Below, in pieces: positions 8,887-18,246 of a stretch of 54,267 nucleotides of DNA. The stretch lies in NCBI GenBank assembly GCA_947627365.1, contig CANQVT010000012.1:1-54267 (forward strand), given 5' to 3'. This DNA comes from an uncultured Lachnospiraceae bacterium. GTDB taxonomy: Bacteria > Bacillota > Clostridia > Lachnospirales > Lachnospiraceae. The translations under genes and the position numbers were made by a program. Positions within the stretch are counted from its first letter, which is position 1; every line of letters begins with the position of its first letter. The notes under the pieces were generated by a model, which was not told the DNA's origin, did no database searches, and saw only the letters and a program-made list of their open reading frames with translations.

Positions 8887-9270
8887 ATGTTGATACAGAT
8901 AGACTTTCAGAGTGAAGAGGCGCTTTACATGCAGCTTCGAAATCAGATCATACTGGGGATCGCCACATCGATGATACGCGAGGGTGATCCTCTGCCGTCG
9001 GTTCGCCAGCTTGCGGGAGACATCGGGATCAATATGCACACGGTGAACAAAGCGTACTCCGTGCTGAGACAGGAGGGCTTTGTGACGATTGACCGCAGAA
9101 AGGGCGCGGTCATTGCGGTGGATGCCAACAGGCTGCAGGCGGCAGAAGAGATGAAGAAGGAGCTCCGTGTGATTCTGGCAAAGGGTTTCTGCAAGAACAT
9201 CACACGCGAGGATGTGTACGGGTTAATCGATGAGATATATGATGAGTATGAGAGACAGGAGGACAATTGA
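8887..9270 (+). CDS. GntR-family transcriptional regulator (YtrA-like)
   Basis: The 127-aa protein carries an N-terminal winged helix (about residues 10-75) with the GntR signature YMQLRNQI, LPSVRQLAGDIGINMHTVNKAY and LRQEGFV. The short C-terminal helical tail (about 80-127) is typical of the YtrA subgroup, which usually controls adjacent ABC transporter genes. Here the neighbour is clpC: ATG of clpC overlaps this stop (TTGATG), so the two are coupled. The SD aaaggagg is strong. Its likely operator lies in the 157-bp upstream region. Confidence 0.88.
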   Translation: MLIQIDFQSEEALYMQLRNQIILGIATSMIREGDPLPSVRQLAGDIGINMHTVNKAYSVLRQEGFVTIDRRKGAVIAVDANRLQAAEEMKKELRVILAKGFCKNITREDVYGLIDEIYDEYERQEDN

Positions 9271-11714
9271 TGCAGGATAATTTCACAAAGAGCGCTGTGC
9301 AGGTTCGCAATCTGGCAGTGAAGGCGGCGAAGAGCTGCGGACACAGCTATGTTGGTTCCGAGCATCTTTTGATCGGTCTTTTGCAGGAGCCGAAGGGAAC
9401 GGCAGGGGCTGTACTCAGAGCGCATCACGTGGAGGAGGAGAAGCTGAGGGAGCTGATCGATCGTCTGATTGCTCCGGATGGCAGCGTGCTTTCTGCACAG
9501 GAGGAGGGCTGGAGTCCGCGTGCCCAGGAGATCCTTGCGGCAAGTGTCGAGACGGCGCAGTTTCTCGGCAGCGAGCAGACGGGGACAGAGCATATTCTTT
9601 TGGCGATCCTTCAGGATGTCGAGTGTGTGGCAGCCAGGCTGCTTCACACGCTCGGGGTAAATCTTCAGAAGCTATATCTGGATCTTGCCGCCGTGATGGG
9701 GATCCCTGAGGAGAAATACAAGGAGCTTCTGCGGGGTGCGCACTCGGATGGAGCTGCGACGAACACGCCGATGCTTGACCAGTATAGCCGGGATCTGACG
9801 GAGCTGGCGGCAGCGCACAAGCTGGATGTGACAGTCGGAAGGCAGCAGGAGACGGAGCGCATCATCCAGATCCTGAGCCGCAGGACAAAGAACAATCCCT
9901 GCCTGATCGGAGAGCCGGGAGTCGGCAAGACCGCGATTGTGGAGGGACTGGCCCAGAGGGTTGCCGCAGATCAGGTGCCGGAGCCGATGCGCGGAAAACG
10001 CGTCGTGACGCTCGACATGGCCGGGATGGTGGCCGGCTCTAAGTACCGCGGCGAGTTTGAGGAGCGCATCAAGCGGATCATCCGCGAGGTGGTGGACAGC
10101 GGAGACGTACTGCTCTTCGTGGACGAGCTGCACACGATTATCGGGGCGGGAGGGGCCGAGGGCGCGCTCGACGCGTCCAATATCCTGAAACCGTCGTTGT
10201 CCCGCGGTGAGCTGCAGCTGATCGGCGCGACGACAATTGAGGAGTACCGTAAATATATCGAGAAGGATCCGGCGCTGGAGCGCAGGTTCCAGCCGGTGCA
10301 TGTGGAGGAGCCTTCCGAGGAGGAGACAGAGGAAATTCTGAGAGGACTGCGCCCGGTCTACGAGCGACACCATGGCGTGCAGATCACGGACGAGGCCATC
10401 GAGGCTGCCGTGAAGCTATCCAGACGCTACATCAACGACCGTTTCCTTCCGGATAAGGCGATCGATCTCATCGATGAGGCGTCCGCGCGCAGGCAGCTCG
10501 GCTATTACAATGTTTCCGGCCGTCTGGCTGAGCTTCAGGAGCAGTACGACGCGCTCCTCGCCGGCCGTGAGACAGCCCTGAGAGAAGGGCGGCTGGAAGA
10601 CGCGAAGCAATTCAATCAGGAGAAAGAGGCGCTTCAGGCGAAGCTGGAGCGTGAGAAGAAGAAAATTCACAGAAGGCAGCAGGGGCATAAGTCCATTGTG
10701 ACAGCCGAGGATATCGAGCAGATCGTCTCAATCTGGACGAAGATTCCGGTACAGAAGCTGGCAGATCGCGAGGGGAAGAAGCTGCTCAAGCTGGATCAGC
10801 TGCTGCATCACCGTGTTATCGGGCAGGAGGAGGCGGTGCAGGCAGTCGCGAAGGCGATCCGCAGAAGCCGCGCCGGTCTGAAGAGCCCGAACCGCCCGAT
10901 CGGGTCGTTTCTGTTTCTCGGGCCGACCGGCGTCGGAAAGACGGAGCTTTCCAAGGCACTCGCGGACGTGGTGTTCGGCAGCGAGCAGTCGATGATCCGC
11001 GTAGATATGTCCGAGTATATGGAGAAGCACAGCGTGTCCCGCCTGGTCGGTTCACCGCCGGGCTATGTGGGCTACGACGAGGGCGGACAGCTCAGCGAGA
11101 AGGTGCGGCGGAATCCGTACTCGGTCGTCCTCTTCGACGAGATCGAGAAGGCCCACCCGGACGTGTTCAACATCCTGCTTCAGGTGCTTGATGAAGGGCA
11201 TATCACAGACGGACAGGGACGCAAGATTGATTTCAAGAATACGATCCTGATCCTGACGTCAAACGCAGGAGCGCAGTCGATCGTGGCGCCGAAGCACCTT
11301 GGCTTTGGGGCGGGGAGCGACGAGAAGAAGAACTATGAGTCGATGAAATCCAGCGTGCTTGAGGAGGTGCGACGGATCTTCCGGCCAGAGTTTTTGAACC
11401 GTATTGATGAGACGATCGTCTTCCATCAGCTTACGGAGGAGAATATCCGGGATATCGCGGGCCTGCTGCTTGACGAGCTCGCGAAGCGCTGCAAGGAGCA
11501 GATGGAGCTTACGCTGAAATTCAGCCCTGCTGTGCGGCAGTACATTGCGAAGGAGGGTTTCGATCCGAAGTACGGTGCGCGTCCTCTGCGGCGTGCGGTT
11601 CAGAGCAAGGTTGAGGATTTGCTGGCGGAGGAGATTCTCGCGGGCAAGGTGAAGGCGGGTGATACGGTGCGCGTCTCATGCCGGAACGGAAAAATTTCAT
11701 TTGATTCGATCTAG
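9270..11714 (+). CDS. clpC: Clp protease ATPase subunit ClpC
   Basis: A Hsp100 AAA+ unfoldase of 814 aa that feeds substrates to ClpP. It has an N-domain with two Clp_N repeats (about 1-145), AAA-1 with Walker A GEPGVGKT (K220) and Walker B VLLFVDELHT, a short UVR-type middle domain (about 420-455, ETALREGRLEDAKQF), and AAA-2 with GPTGVGKTEL (K557) and the C-terminal ClpB-D2 segment. I chose ATG 9270 (SD aggagg); TTG 9267 is also in frame. Unlike the Bacillus ctsR-mcsA-mcsB-clpC operon, the partner here is a YtrA-like regulator. Confidence 0.94.
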   Translation: MQDNFTKSAVQVRNLAVKAAKSCGHSYVGSEHLLIGLLQEPKGTAGAVLRAHHVEEEKLRELIDRLIAPDGSVLSAQEEGWSPRAQEILAASVETAQFLGSEQTGTEHILLAILQDVECVAARLLHTLGVNLQKLYLDLAAVMGIPEEKYKELLRGAHSDGAATNTPMLDQYSRDLTELAAAHKLDVTVGRQQETERIIQILSRRTKNNPCLIGEPGVGKTAIVEGLAQRVAADQVPEPMRGKRVVTLDMAGMVAGSKYRGEFEERIKRIIREVVDSGDVLLFVDELHTIIGAGGAEGALDASNILKPSLSRGELQLIGATTIEEYRKYIEKDPALERRFQPVHVEEPSEEETEEILRGLRPVYERHHGVQITDEAIEAAVKLSRRYINDRFLPDKAIDLIDEASARRQLGYYNVSGRLAELQEQYDALLAGRETALREGRLEDAKQFNQEKEALQAKLEREKKKIHRRQQGHKSIVTAEDIEQIVSIWTKIPVQKLADREGKKLLKLDQLLHHRVIGQEEAVQAVAKAIRRSRAGLKSPNRPIGSFLFLGPTGVGKTELSKALADVVFGSEQSMIRVDMSEYMEKHSVSRLVGSPPGYVGYDEGGQLSEKVRRNPYSVVLFDEIEKAHPDVFNILLQVLDEGHITDGQGRKIDFKNTILILTSNAGAQSIVAPKHLGFGAGSDEKKNYESMKSSVLEEVRRIFRPEFLNRIDETIVFHQLTEENIRDIAGLLLDELAKRCKEQMELTLKFSPAVRQYIAKEGFDPKYGARPLRRAVQSKVEDLLAEEILAGKVKAGDTVRVSCRNGKISFDSI

Positions 11715-11853
11715 GCGAAAAAAGTAAATCCGAGCTCCAGGTCCGGGTAAGGAATCCGGGCGGTGTTTTCCGCTCAGAGGGCTGGAATTTCAGACAGGTT
11801 TGTGATAAGATAGCACTATAAGCATTCGAAAGAAGAATCAGGAGGGCAACACA

Positions 11854-12267
11854 ATGTCAGGTATAAAAGAGCTTATACGCACAGAGTCAGACGGAACGCT
11901 CAGCTTTGGGGATTACGAGTTGGCACAGAAGCAGAAGCGCTCGGACTACGAGCACGACGGGGATCTGTATAAGGTGAAGACATTTGCAGACATCACGAAG
12001 CTCGAGCGCAACGGTATGTTTGTCTATGAGTCTGTTCCGGGGACTGCCGTGTACAACTTTCGTGAGACGGAGAATGGGGTTTCGTTCCAGGTGGAAGGCA
12101 CACAGGATACACAGATCATCCTCGGGCTTGAGGAGGATGCGGAGTATAAGATTTACATTAACGATACGAATATCGGCACAATGAAGACAAATATGGGCGG
12201 CAAGCTGGTGCTGAGCGTGGAGGCCGGCGCGGCAGGCAGCATTCCGGTAAAGGTAGTGAAATTATAA
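11854..12267 (+). CDS. small conserved protein of unknown function
   Basis: A 137-aa soluble acidic protein without signal sequence or TM segments. The C-terminal half (about 60-137) alternates beta-strand-like segments (VYNFRETENGVSFQVEG, AEYKIYINDTNIG, GKLVLSVEAG) and could be a small beta-sandwich. It has a good SD (caggagg) and ends immediately before the radA ATG, with no gap, so it is co-transcribed with radA. I do not recognise a characterised homologue. Confidence 0.65.
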   Translation: MSGIKELIRTESDGTLSFGDYELAQKQKRSDYEHDGDLYKVKTFADITKLERNGMFVYESVPGTAVYNFRETENGVSFQVEGTQDTQIILGLEEDAEYKIYINDTNIGTMKTNMGGKLVLSVEAGAAGSIPVKVVKL

Positions 12268-13629
12268 ATGGCAAAGGCGAAAACAGTGTTCTTCTGCCAG
12301 AACTGTGGATTCGAGTCCTCGAAATGGATGGGGCAGTGCCCCGGGTGTAAGGAGTGGAATTCATTTGCGGAAGAGCCGAAATTGATCACAAAGAAGGCAA
12401 CTACGGGAGCTGCGCGGCGTGAAGCTGCGCAGCCTCTTGCGCTGTCGCAGATTCAGATGAGCGCGGCGGCGCGGACGACGACCGGGATCGGGGAGTTGGA
12501 CCGCGTGCTGGGCGGCGGTATTGTACAGGGTTCGCTTGTGCTGGTGGGCGGCGATCCCGGCATCGGCAAGTCCACGCTGCTTCTCCAGGTGTGCCGCAAC
12601 CTGTCACAGGACGGGAAGCGCGTCCTCTACATATCCGGGGAGGAATCTCTGCAGCAGATCCGGATGCGCGCGCAGCGCATGGGAGAGTTTACAGATCAGC
12701 TGATGATCCTGTGCGAGACGAATCTTGAGGACATCAGAGAAGCGATCACTAAGATGAATCCGGAGGTTGTCATCATCGACTCGATTCAGACCATGTACAA
12801 TGAGGAGGTTACATCCGCCCCGGGCAGCGTCTCGCAGGTGAGAGAGTCGACAGGCGTCCTTTTGCAGATCGCGAAGGGCATGAATATCTCGATCTTCATC
12901 GTTGGACATGTGACGAAGGAGGGCGTTGTGGCAGGACCGCGCGTGCTCGAGCATATGGTGGACACGGTGCTCTATTTTGAGGGCGACCGGCATGCGGCGT
13001 ACCGTGTGCTGCGCGGCGTGAAGAACCGCTTCGGCTCCACCAACGAGATCGGCGTGTTTGAGATGCGCGAGAGCGGACTCGTGGAGGTGCCGAATCCGTC
13101 GGAGTACATGCTGGAGGGCAAGCCGGAGGGCGCGTCCGGCTCTGTCGTGGCCTGCACAATGGAGGGGACAAGGCCGGTGCTGCTGGAGGTGCAGGCGCTT
13201 GTATGCAAGACGAATCTGGCGTTTCCTCGCAGGACTGCGGCGGGGACGGATTTGAATCGCGTCAACCTTCTGATGGCGGTGCTGGAGAAGCGTGCGGGGC
13301 TCGGGCTTTCCTCCTGCGACGCCTATGTGAATATCGCCGGGGGTATCCGTATGAACGAACCGGCGCTGGATCTCGGCATCGTTCTCGCCATCGCGTCGAG
13401 CATGAAGGATCAGCCGATTGATGAGAAGACGATCGCGTTCGGAGAAGTGGGCTTAAGCGGCGAGGTGCGCTCGGTCAGCATGGCGGAGCAGCGTGTGCGT
13501 GAGGCGAAGCGCCTCGGCTTTGACACGGTGATCCTGCCGGCAGCTTGCAAACGGCAGGCGACTCAGGTCGAGGGGATACAGCTGGTCGGCGTGAAGAACG
13601 TGCGCGAGGCGATCCGGGCGATATCATAG
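12268..13629 (+). CDS. radA: DNA repair protein RadA
   Basis: RadA is a RecA-like ATPase that drives branch migration of recombination intermediates. The 453-aa protein has the N-terminal zinc finger C10-x2-C13-x10-C24-x2-C27, Walker A GGDPGIGKST (K101), the RadA-specific KNRFGSTNE motif (from K252) and a C-terminal Lon-like domain (RTAAGTDLNRVNLLMAVLEKR onward). It starts directly after the preceding stop. Length and all diagnostic motifs are normal. Confidence 0.97.
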   Translation: MAKAKTVFFCQNCGFESSKWMGQCPGCKEWNSFAEEPKLITKKATTGAARREAAQPLALSQIQMSAAARTTTGIGELDRVLGGGIVQGSLVLVGGDPGIGKSTLLLQVCRNLSQDGKRVLYISGEESLQQIRMRAQRMGEFTDQLMILCETNLEDIREAITKMNPEVVIIDSIQTMYNEEVTSAPGSVSQVRESTGVLLQIAKGMNISIFIVGHVTKEGVVAGPRVLEHMVDTVLYFEGDRHAAYRVLRGVKNRFGSTNEIGVFEMRESGLVEVPNPSEYMLEGKPEGASGSVVACTMEGTRPVLLEVQALVCKTNLAFPRRTAAGTDLNRVNLLMAVLEKRAGLGLSSCDAYVNIAGGIRMNEPALDLGIVLAIASSMKDQPIDEKTIAFGEVGLSGEVRSVSMAEQRVREAKRLGFDTVILPAACKRQATQVEGIQLVGVKNVREAIRAIS

Positions 13630-13800
13630 AGAGCAGAAAACCGTTTTCGGTTATCACGACAGGGCAAAAGCCGGACGCCGGTATTGCCTGAGATGATTTA
13701 CAGATTACAGGAGAGAATGATCTGGTCATATTCCGGATGGTTCTCTTTTGCTTTCTTAAGAAAAATGTCAGAAATCCATAAAGAAAATATAGCTGCCATC

Positions 13801-13809
13801 TGCTATACT
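13801..13809 (+). promoter_or_regulatory. extended -10 promoter for the two-component genes
   Basis: TGCTATACT fits an extended -10 (TGn-TATACT). The -35 region is poor, as is common for this class. It lies 114 bp upstream of the response-regulator start, after about 170 bp of mostly unremarkable sequence behind radA. Confidence 0.5.
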
Positions 13810-13922
13810 GTTCTCAGCGACGCTGCGCATGTCGGGCGAATATGTGTTGACTTTCTGATCTGAGAGTTTCCGGGCGATATGCCGATGCGATCGTGTTGTA
13901 CCGTGTGGGGAGGAAGTTGCAG

Positions 13923-14630
13923 ATGGACAATTACAATATACTGGTGGTGGACGACGACAGAGAGATCGTGCGCTCGCTCTCGCGTCTTCTGGAGCTGGAG
14001 GGGTATCATGTGTACAAGGCGTATCAGGGGATGGAGGCGCTGGATATTCTGGCGCACGAGCCGGTTCACCTGATTATCCTGGACGTGATGATGCCGCAGC
14101 TCAACGGACTGTCGGCGCTGATGAAGATCCGGGAGAAAAACAACATCCCGATCATTATGCTGTCGGCGAAGACCGAGGAGAGCGATAAGGTACTTGGACT
14201 CTCGATGGGCGCGGATGACTATGTGACGAAGCCATACAATACGGCGGAGCTGATGGCGCGCGTGAAATCCCAGCTGCGGCGCTATTTCTCCCTTGGAGCA
14301 GTGGCAGATCAGGGGAGCGGAGACGACCTGCTGAAGAACGGCGGACTGGTGTTGAACCGGAACACCAAACAGTTGACGGTTGACTCGGAGCCGGTTCGTC
14401 TGACTGCGACAGAGTACAAGATCGTCGAGCTGCTGATGAGCCATCCGGGCTATGTGTTTTCCGCGGAGGAGATCTACAGCCGGGTTTGGCAGGAGGAGGC
14501 TTACGGCGTGGAGAATACCGTGATGGTGCATATTCGCCGTATCCGTGAGAAGATCGAGATCACGCCGAAAAATCCAAAATATCTCAAGGTGGTGTGGGGC
14601 ATTGGTTACAAGATTGAAAAATTTGATTGA
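13923..14630 (+). CDS. OmpR/VanR-family response regulator
   Basis: The 235-aa protein has a receiver domain with acidic pocket D10-D11-D12, phosphoacceptor D54 (LIILDVMMP), and the switch Lys in YVTKPYN. The C-terminal winged helix (about 135-232) carries TATEYKIVELLMSHPGYVFS and TVMVHIRRIREKI. I chose ATG 13923, with ggggagga upstream, since this gives the standard N-terminus NILVVDDD. The kinase gene overlaps its 3' end. Overall similarity is closest to the VanR group, but no vancomycin-resistance enzymes are nearby and the target genes are unknown. Confidence 0.93.
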   Translation: MDNYNILVVDDDREIVRSLSRLLELEGYHVYKAYQGMEALDILAHEPVHLIILDVMMPQLNGLSALMKIREKNNIPIIMLSAKTEESDKVLGLSMGADDYVTKPYNTAELMARVKSQLRRYFSLGAVADQGSGDDLLKNGGLVLNRNTKQLTVDSEPVRLTATEYKIVELLMSHPGYVFSAEEIYSRVWQEEAYGVENTVMVHIRRIREKIEITPKNPKYLKVVWGIGYKIEKFD

Positions 14631-16233
14631 CTTCGAACGGCAACCGGAGAGAAGACAGGCGATCCTGCTGACTGCGCTCTTTTTTCTGGAGTCCGTTCTT
14701 GTGACGCTGACGGTGATCTATTTCCGGTATTTCCGCGATTATTCCTCGTGGAGATGGACGGCCTATGCAAAGCCGTACCAGATCAGATTTGTCGTCCTGC
14801 TGCCGGTGGTGGTTCTGCTGGGCGTTTATTTTGCGCGCTGTCTGTCGGAATTTATGAAAAAGCATCCGCTCAAGGCGTACAGAAAGCCGCTTCGGGTCGA
14901 CCGGATCAAGACGGAGATCCTGGGGCTTGTCATGCTGTGGACCGGGCTGATCTGGGCGGATGTGCTGTTTGGCTTTGATCTGGGGCTCGGAAATTATGTT
15001 TTTGTAGAGGGGATCAGCGTATCCTCGCAGTCTAAAGACGCGTTGCTCGGACTATGGGACATTGTATCCTTTGCGGTAGCGCTTCTTTTGGTGCTCGTGA
15101 TATTTTACGGCAGCGCTGCGATCCTGCTGCGTCAGCGGGCTCTGGGGATCCTGCCGGAGACCTCGTTGATCTGGACGGCGTCGCGACGGTATCTGGAGCG
15201 GACGACACTCGAAAAACGCTTGCAGAACCGACGCAGGGGAAGCATTTGGCTTGCAGTCTTCTTTACAGTGGATGGCTGTGTTGCGTCGATGTGGGCGATG
15301 GATTATATTGGAGAGGCGGGGGCCGCGGCCGGACTGTGCGTTATCGCTCTTTTCGTCCTGTTCCTGAAGGTGGGGTTTTTCGGAAGGCTGCCACAGGAGG
15401 CCGGGCGGCTGGCGGAGCAGATTCGCTGCATGTCGGAAGGGGAGGAGCTGCCGGAGAAATATACTCTCTCGGAGAACGCGATCCTGCACGAGCCGTCGGT
15501 TCAGCTGAAGAATATCGACAGCGCGATGCATGACAGCGTGGAAAAGCAGGTGCAGGCGGAACGGCTGAAGATCGATCTGATCACGAACGTCTCGCATGAT
15601 CTGAAGACGCCGCTGACTTCGATGATCGGCTACACGGATCTGCTTAAAAAGGAGGATCTGGGCGCGGAGGCGCGGGATTATGTAGAGATTATCTCGACAA
15701 AACAGGAACAGCTGAAAAATATGATCCAGGATCTCTTTGACCTCTCGAAGGCGACGAGCGGGGCGGACCAGATGACGATCGAGATCCTTGACATGCGCAG
15801 GCTTCTGGAGCAGACGCTGGGGGATATGGAGGATGTGATCCGCGCGAGCGGCAGGGAGATCCGCACAAGCTTTACGGAGGAGGCGCTGCTCTTCGCCGGG
15901 GATAACAACAAGGTATACCGTGTCGTACAGAACCTTCTGGAGAACGCGCTCAAATATTCCCTGCAGGGAACGCGCATTTACATCGAGACGGCACGTGTGG
16001 ACGGGCAGGTCGAGATGCGGATGAAGAACATCGCGTCCTATGAGATGGATTTTTCGCCGGAGGAGATCACGGAGCGCTTTGTGCGCGGCGACAAGGCGCG
16101 GACGACCGAAGGACACGGCCTTGGGCTGGCGATCTCTTCCAGCTTCGTGCACAATATGGGCGGTACGCTTGATATCGTGACGGATGGCGACTTGTTCAAG
16201 GCAACCGTGCGCTTTCCGGGCGTGCCGGGATGA
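14602..16233 (+). CDS. membrane sensor histidine kinase (VanS-like catalytic region)
   Basis: A 543-aa kinase with about six TM helices in the first 250 residues and only short outer loops, so it may sense within the membrane. The dimerisation/phosphoacceptor motif is NVSHDLKTPLTS with H332. The ATPase domain has the N-box N448 (NLLENALKYS) and the G-box RTTEGHGLGLAIS. The start is uncertain. TTG 14602 is preceded by aaggtggtg with 7-nt spacing and overlaps the regulator by 29 bp; TTG 14614 and 14623 are alternatives. Kinase and regulator clearly form one signalling pair. Confidence 0.88.
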   Translation: MVTRLKNLIDFERQPERRQAILLTALFFLESVLVTLTVIYFRYFRDYSSWRWTAYAKPYQIRFVVLLPVVVLLGVYFARCLSEFMKKHPLKAYRKPLRVDRIKTEILGLVMLWTGLIWADVLFGFDLGLGNYVFVEGISVSSQSKDALLGLWDIVSFAVALLLVLVIFYGSAAILLRQRALGILPETSLIWTASRRYLERTTLEKRLQNRRRGSIWLAVFFTVDGCVASMWAMDYIGEAGAAAGLCVIALFVLFLKVGFFGRLPQEAGRLAEQIRCMSEGEELPEKYTLSENAILHEPSVQLKNIDSAMHDSVEKQVQAERLKIDLITNVSHDLKTPLTSMIGYTDLLKKEDLGAEARDYVEIISTKQEQLKNMIQDLFDLSKATSGADQMTIEILDMRRLLEQTLGDMEDVIRASGREIRTSFTEEALLFAGDNNKVYRVVQNLLENALKYSLQGTRIYIETARVDGQVEMRMKNIASYEMDFSPEEITERFVRGDKARTTEGHGLGLAISSSFVHNMGGTLDIVTDGDLFKATVRFPGVPG

Positions 16234-16337
16234 GAATAGGAAGATTTTCAAGATTTGAGGTTATTGAGAGCGATGTAGATTTCTTTCACTGCGTTGCAGT
16301 TGACGCCGGAGGGCGTGGATTTAAAGAATATAAAAAG

Positions 16338-16370
16338 AAAAAGTGCCATGTCTACGGCACTTTTTACTTT
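16338..16370. terminator. bidirectional terminator between the kinase and tRNA-Trp
   Basis: aaaaagtgcc (16338-16347) and ggcacttttt (16356-16365) are exact complements around an 8-nt loop. T-runs occur on both strands, so it can end the kinase transcript (+) and the tRNA transcript (-). Confidence 0.85.
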
Positions 16371-16371
16371 A

Positions 16372-16442
16372 CAGGGGTTGAGAGAATCGAACTCCCACTA
16401 AGAGTTTTGGAGACTCCTGTCATACCACTTGACCAAACCCCT
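16372..16442 (-). tRNA. tRNA-Trp (anticodon CCA)
   Basis: The 71-nt cloverleaf reads on the minus strand. The 7-bp acceptor stem is AGGGGTT/AACCCCT with discriminator G. The anticodon stem GGAGT/ACTCT encloses loop CTCCAAA, giving anticodon CCA (plus-strand tgg at 16408-16410). The T-loop sequence TTCGATT is present. CCA is not encoded. It has its own promoter and terminator. Confidence 0.95.
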
Positions 16443-16462
16443 ATGTGACAACTCACCAAATA

Positions 16463-16491
16463 TTTATAGCATACAACAGGCGGGTTGTCAA
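16463..16491 (-). promoter_or_regulatory. promoter of tRNA-Trp
   Basis: On the minus strand TTGACA (16491-16486) and TATAAA (16468-16463) are separated by 17 bp. The start point would lie a few bases before the tRNA. The near-consensus sequence fits a strong stable-RNA promoter. Confidence 0.88.
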
Positions 16492-16544
16492 ATGAATTTT
16501 TAATCAGATTCCACGAATGCCAAGGCTTTGGTGAACGCCTGGAT

Positions 16545-17315
16545 TCAGCTTTTCTGGTTCTTGTTGTAGATCAGCATAAGCCCCTTCAGCAGCAGCAGAT
16601 CATCGATGATGATCTCACGCTTGCAGAAGGGAATGATTGTCTTGGCCATGCCGCCCGTGGAGACGACGGTACATTTCTCGCCGAGTTCCTCCTCAATGCG
16701 CTCGATCGAGCCGTCGATGCTGGCTGCGGTGCTGTATATAATGCCGCTGTGCATGCAGTCGACCGTGTTGGTGCCGATGACCTTCTTGGGCGGGTCGAGG
16801 CTGATCTTCGGAAGCTGCGAGGTTCGCATCGTGAGCGAGTCGAGCGAGACCTTAAGCCCGGGAATGATCATGCCGCCGCGAAAGTTTTTGCCCCCGTCGA
16901 TGACGGAGATCGTCGTGGCCGTCCCCATGTCGACGATGATAAGGGGGCAGGGATACTCATGGATCGCGGCGACCGCGTCGGCCACCCGGTCGCTGCCGAG
17001 CTGCGCCGGATTATCCAGCAGGATCTTCAGTCCGGTGCGTATGCCCGGGCCAACGATCATGACAGGAGCCTGTGTCAGGCGGATCACCGCGTCCTTGATT
17101 GTCTGCGTCACAGAGGGCACCACCGATGAGATGATGCTCCCATCAAACGAGAGAGAGCTCAGATGGTTAAGCTCGAGGATGTTCTTGATCAGAACCGTGT
17201 ACTCGAGCGACGTTGAGTCCTGGTTCGTCGAGAGCCGTTCGATGAAATGAATCTGCTCCCCCTCGAAGCAGCCAAGCACAATATTCGAATTTCCGATGTC
17301 AACAGCCAGAATCAT
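16545..17315 (-). CDS. coaX: type III pantothenate kinase
   Basis: CoaX phosphorylates pantothenate in the first step of CoA synthesis. The 256-aa protein belongs to the ASKHA fold. It has the N-terminal phosphate loop AVDIGNSNIVLG, GPGIRTGLKI, GSDRVADAVAAIHEY with the catalytic Asp, and the DMGTATTISVID adenosine-side motif. The SD aaggggg precedes the ATG. It lies downstream of a membrane S component, which supports coupled uptake and phosphorylation of pantothenate. Confidence 0.95.
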   Translation of the reverse strand: MILAVDIGNSNIVLGCFEGEQIHFIERLSTNQDSTSLEYTVLIKNILELNHLSSLSFDGSIISSVVPSVTQTIKDAVIRLTQAPVMIVGPGIRTGLKILLDNPAQLGSDRVADAVAAIHEYPCPLIIVDMGTATTISVIDGGKNFRGGMIIPGLKVSLDSLTMRTSQLPKISLDPPKKVIGTNTVDCMHSGIIYSTAASIDGSIERIEEELGEKCTVVSTGGMAKTIIPFCKREIIIDDLLLLKGLMLIYNKNQKS

Positions 17316-17443
17316 GACAGAACCCCCTTATTGCTAATTTTTCTGATCCGAAAGTAAAGTGCTGTCGTAATAACGATTTATGAATTCCTTGACGCCTTGT
17401 TTTGTACTCTGAGCAAATGAATAGAACAAACGCCGGCTGTGAT

Positions 17444-18073
17444 TTAGACAACCGCATTTTTGGCCGTCACTCCGGGCACGAAGCGCGCCTTGTACAGAGC
17501 CAGTCCGACCGCGCCTGTAATGATTGTCGACGAGATCATCTCAAAGACCGCGTTGATGCCGACGAAGCCGCAAACAAACAGGATCACGTTCTTTCCGCCG
17601 ATCAGTTCCTGCATGTATTCCGTATTGCCGAAGAGCAGGATGAGTGCGCTCATGAAGAACAGTGTGTTCAGAAAAGCCGAGCAGAAGCCGGTCGCCAGAC
17701 AGGCGACGGACACATTCGTAAGCTTTCTCACACCCCGAAAAATATAGCCGAGCAGAAAACCGTCAAGCACGCGCGGGACAAAGCGCTGGATAAATGCGAG
17801 CACCGGATTGATGTTGAACAGAATGGCGCCCATCGCGCTTGTGCCGCCTACACCGATACACTGAAGGAAGCTGGTGAGCCCGAACACGCCACCGGCGATC
17901 GCGCCTCCGACCGGGCCGAGCGTGATCGCGGAGATTGCCACCGGAATCACGTTGAACGTGATGGCGAGCGGTCCGATATTCAGATAGCCGAGCGGGGTGT
18001 ATGCCATGAGAAGCAGAATGGCGGTCATGAGACCCAGAATGACGAGTTGCGAGACAGTAAATTTTGTTTTCAT
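17444..18073 (-). CDS. ECF transporter S component, probably for pantothenate
   Basis: A 209-aa integral membrane protein with about six helices. The sequence YTPLGYLNIGPLAITFNVIPVAI and TLGPVGGAIAGGVFGLTSFLQ is typical of ECF substrate-binding S components of the PanT/DUF3816-like type. It needs the shared energising module EcfA-EcfA'-EcfT, not encoded here. It is upstream of coaX in the same direction with a 128-bp gap, so pantothenate is the best substrate guess. The SD aaggagg is strong. Family call is firm; substrate is inferred from context. Confidence 0.85.
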   Translation of the reverse strand: MKTKFTVSQLVILGLMTAILLLMAYTPLGYLNIGPLAITFNVIPVAISAITLGPVGGAIAGGVFGLTSFLQCIGVGGTSAMGAILFNINPVLAFIQRFVPRVLDGFLLGYIFRGVRKLTNVSVACLATGFCSAFLNTLFFMSALILLFGNTEYMQELIGGKNVILFVCGFVGINAVFEMISSTIITGAVGLALYKARFVPGVTAKNAVV

Positions 18074-18246
18074 ATGAAATTCCTCCTTGTTATTATTCCC
18101 AGGGTGACAATGCGCAGAAGATCGGACGTGGGCGGCGCAGGCGGTTACTGCCCTGAAAAGGTGCAGTGCCGCGGACGCTGGTAAATGCCCCTATGTACGG
18201 TGAATCTGCCTGTCCCCGATATGGGATACAATACAATTACAGGAGC

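Noticed and set aside
14545-14601. ATG 14545 as start of the histidine kinase
   Set aside because: It lies deep in the regulator's DNA-binding domain and has no SD; TTG 14602 is better placed.
16485-17250. plus-strand open frames over coaX
   Set aside because: CoaX motifs are complete on the minus strand; the plus frames have no family features.
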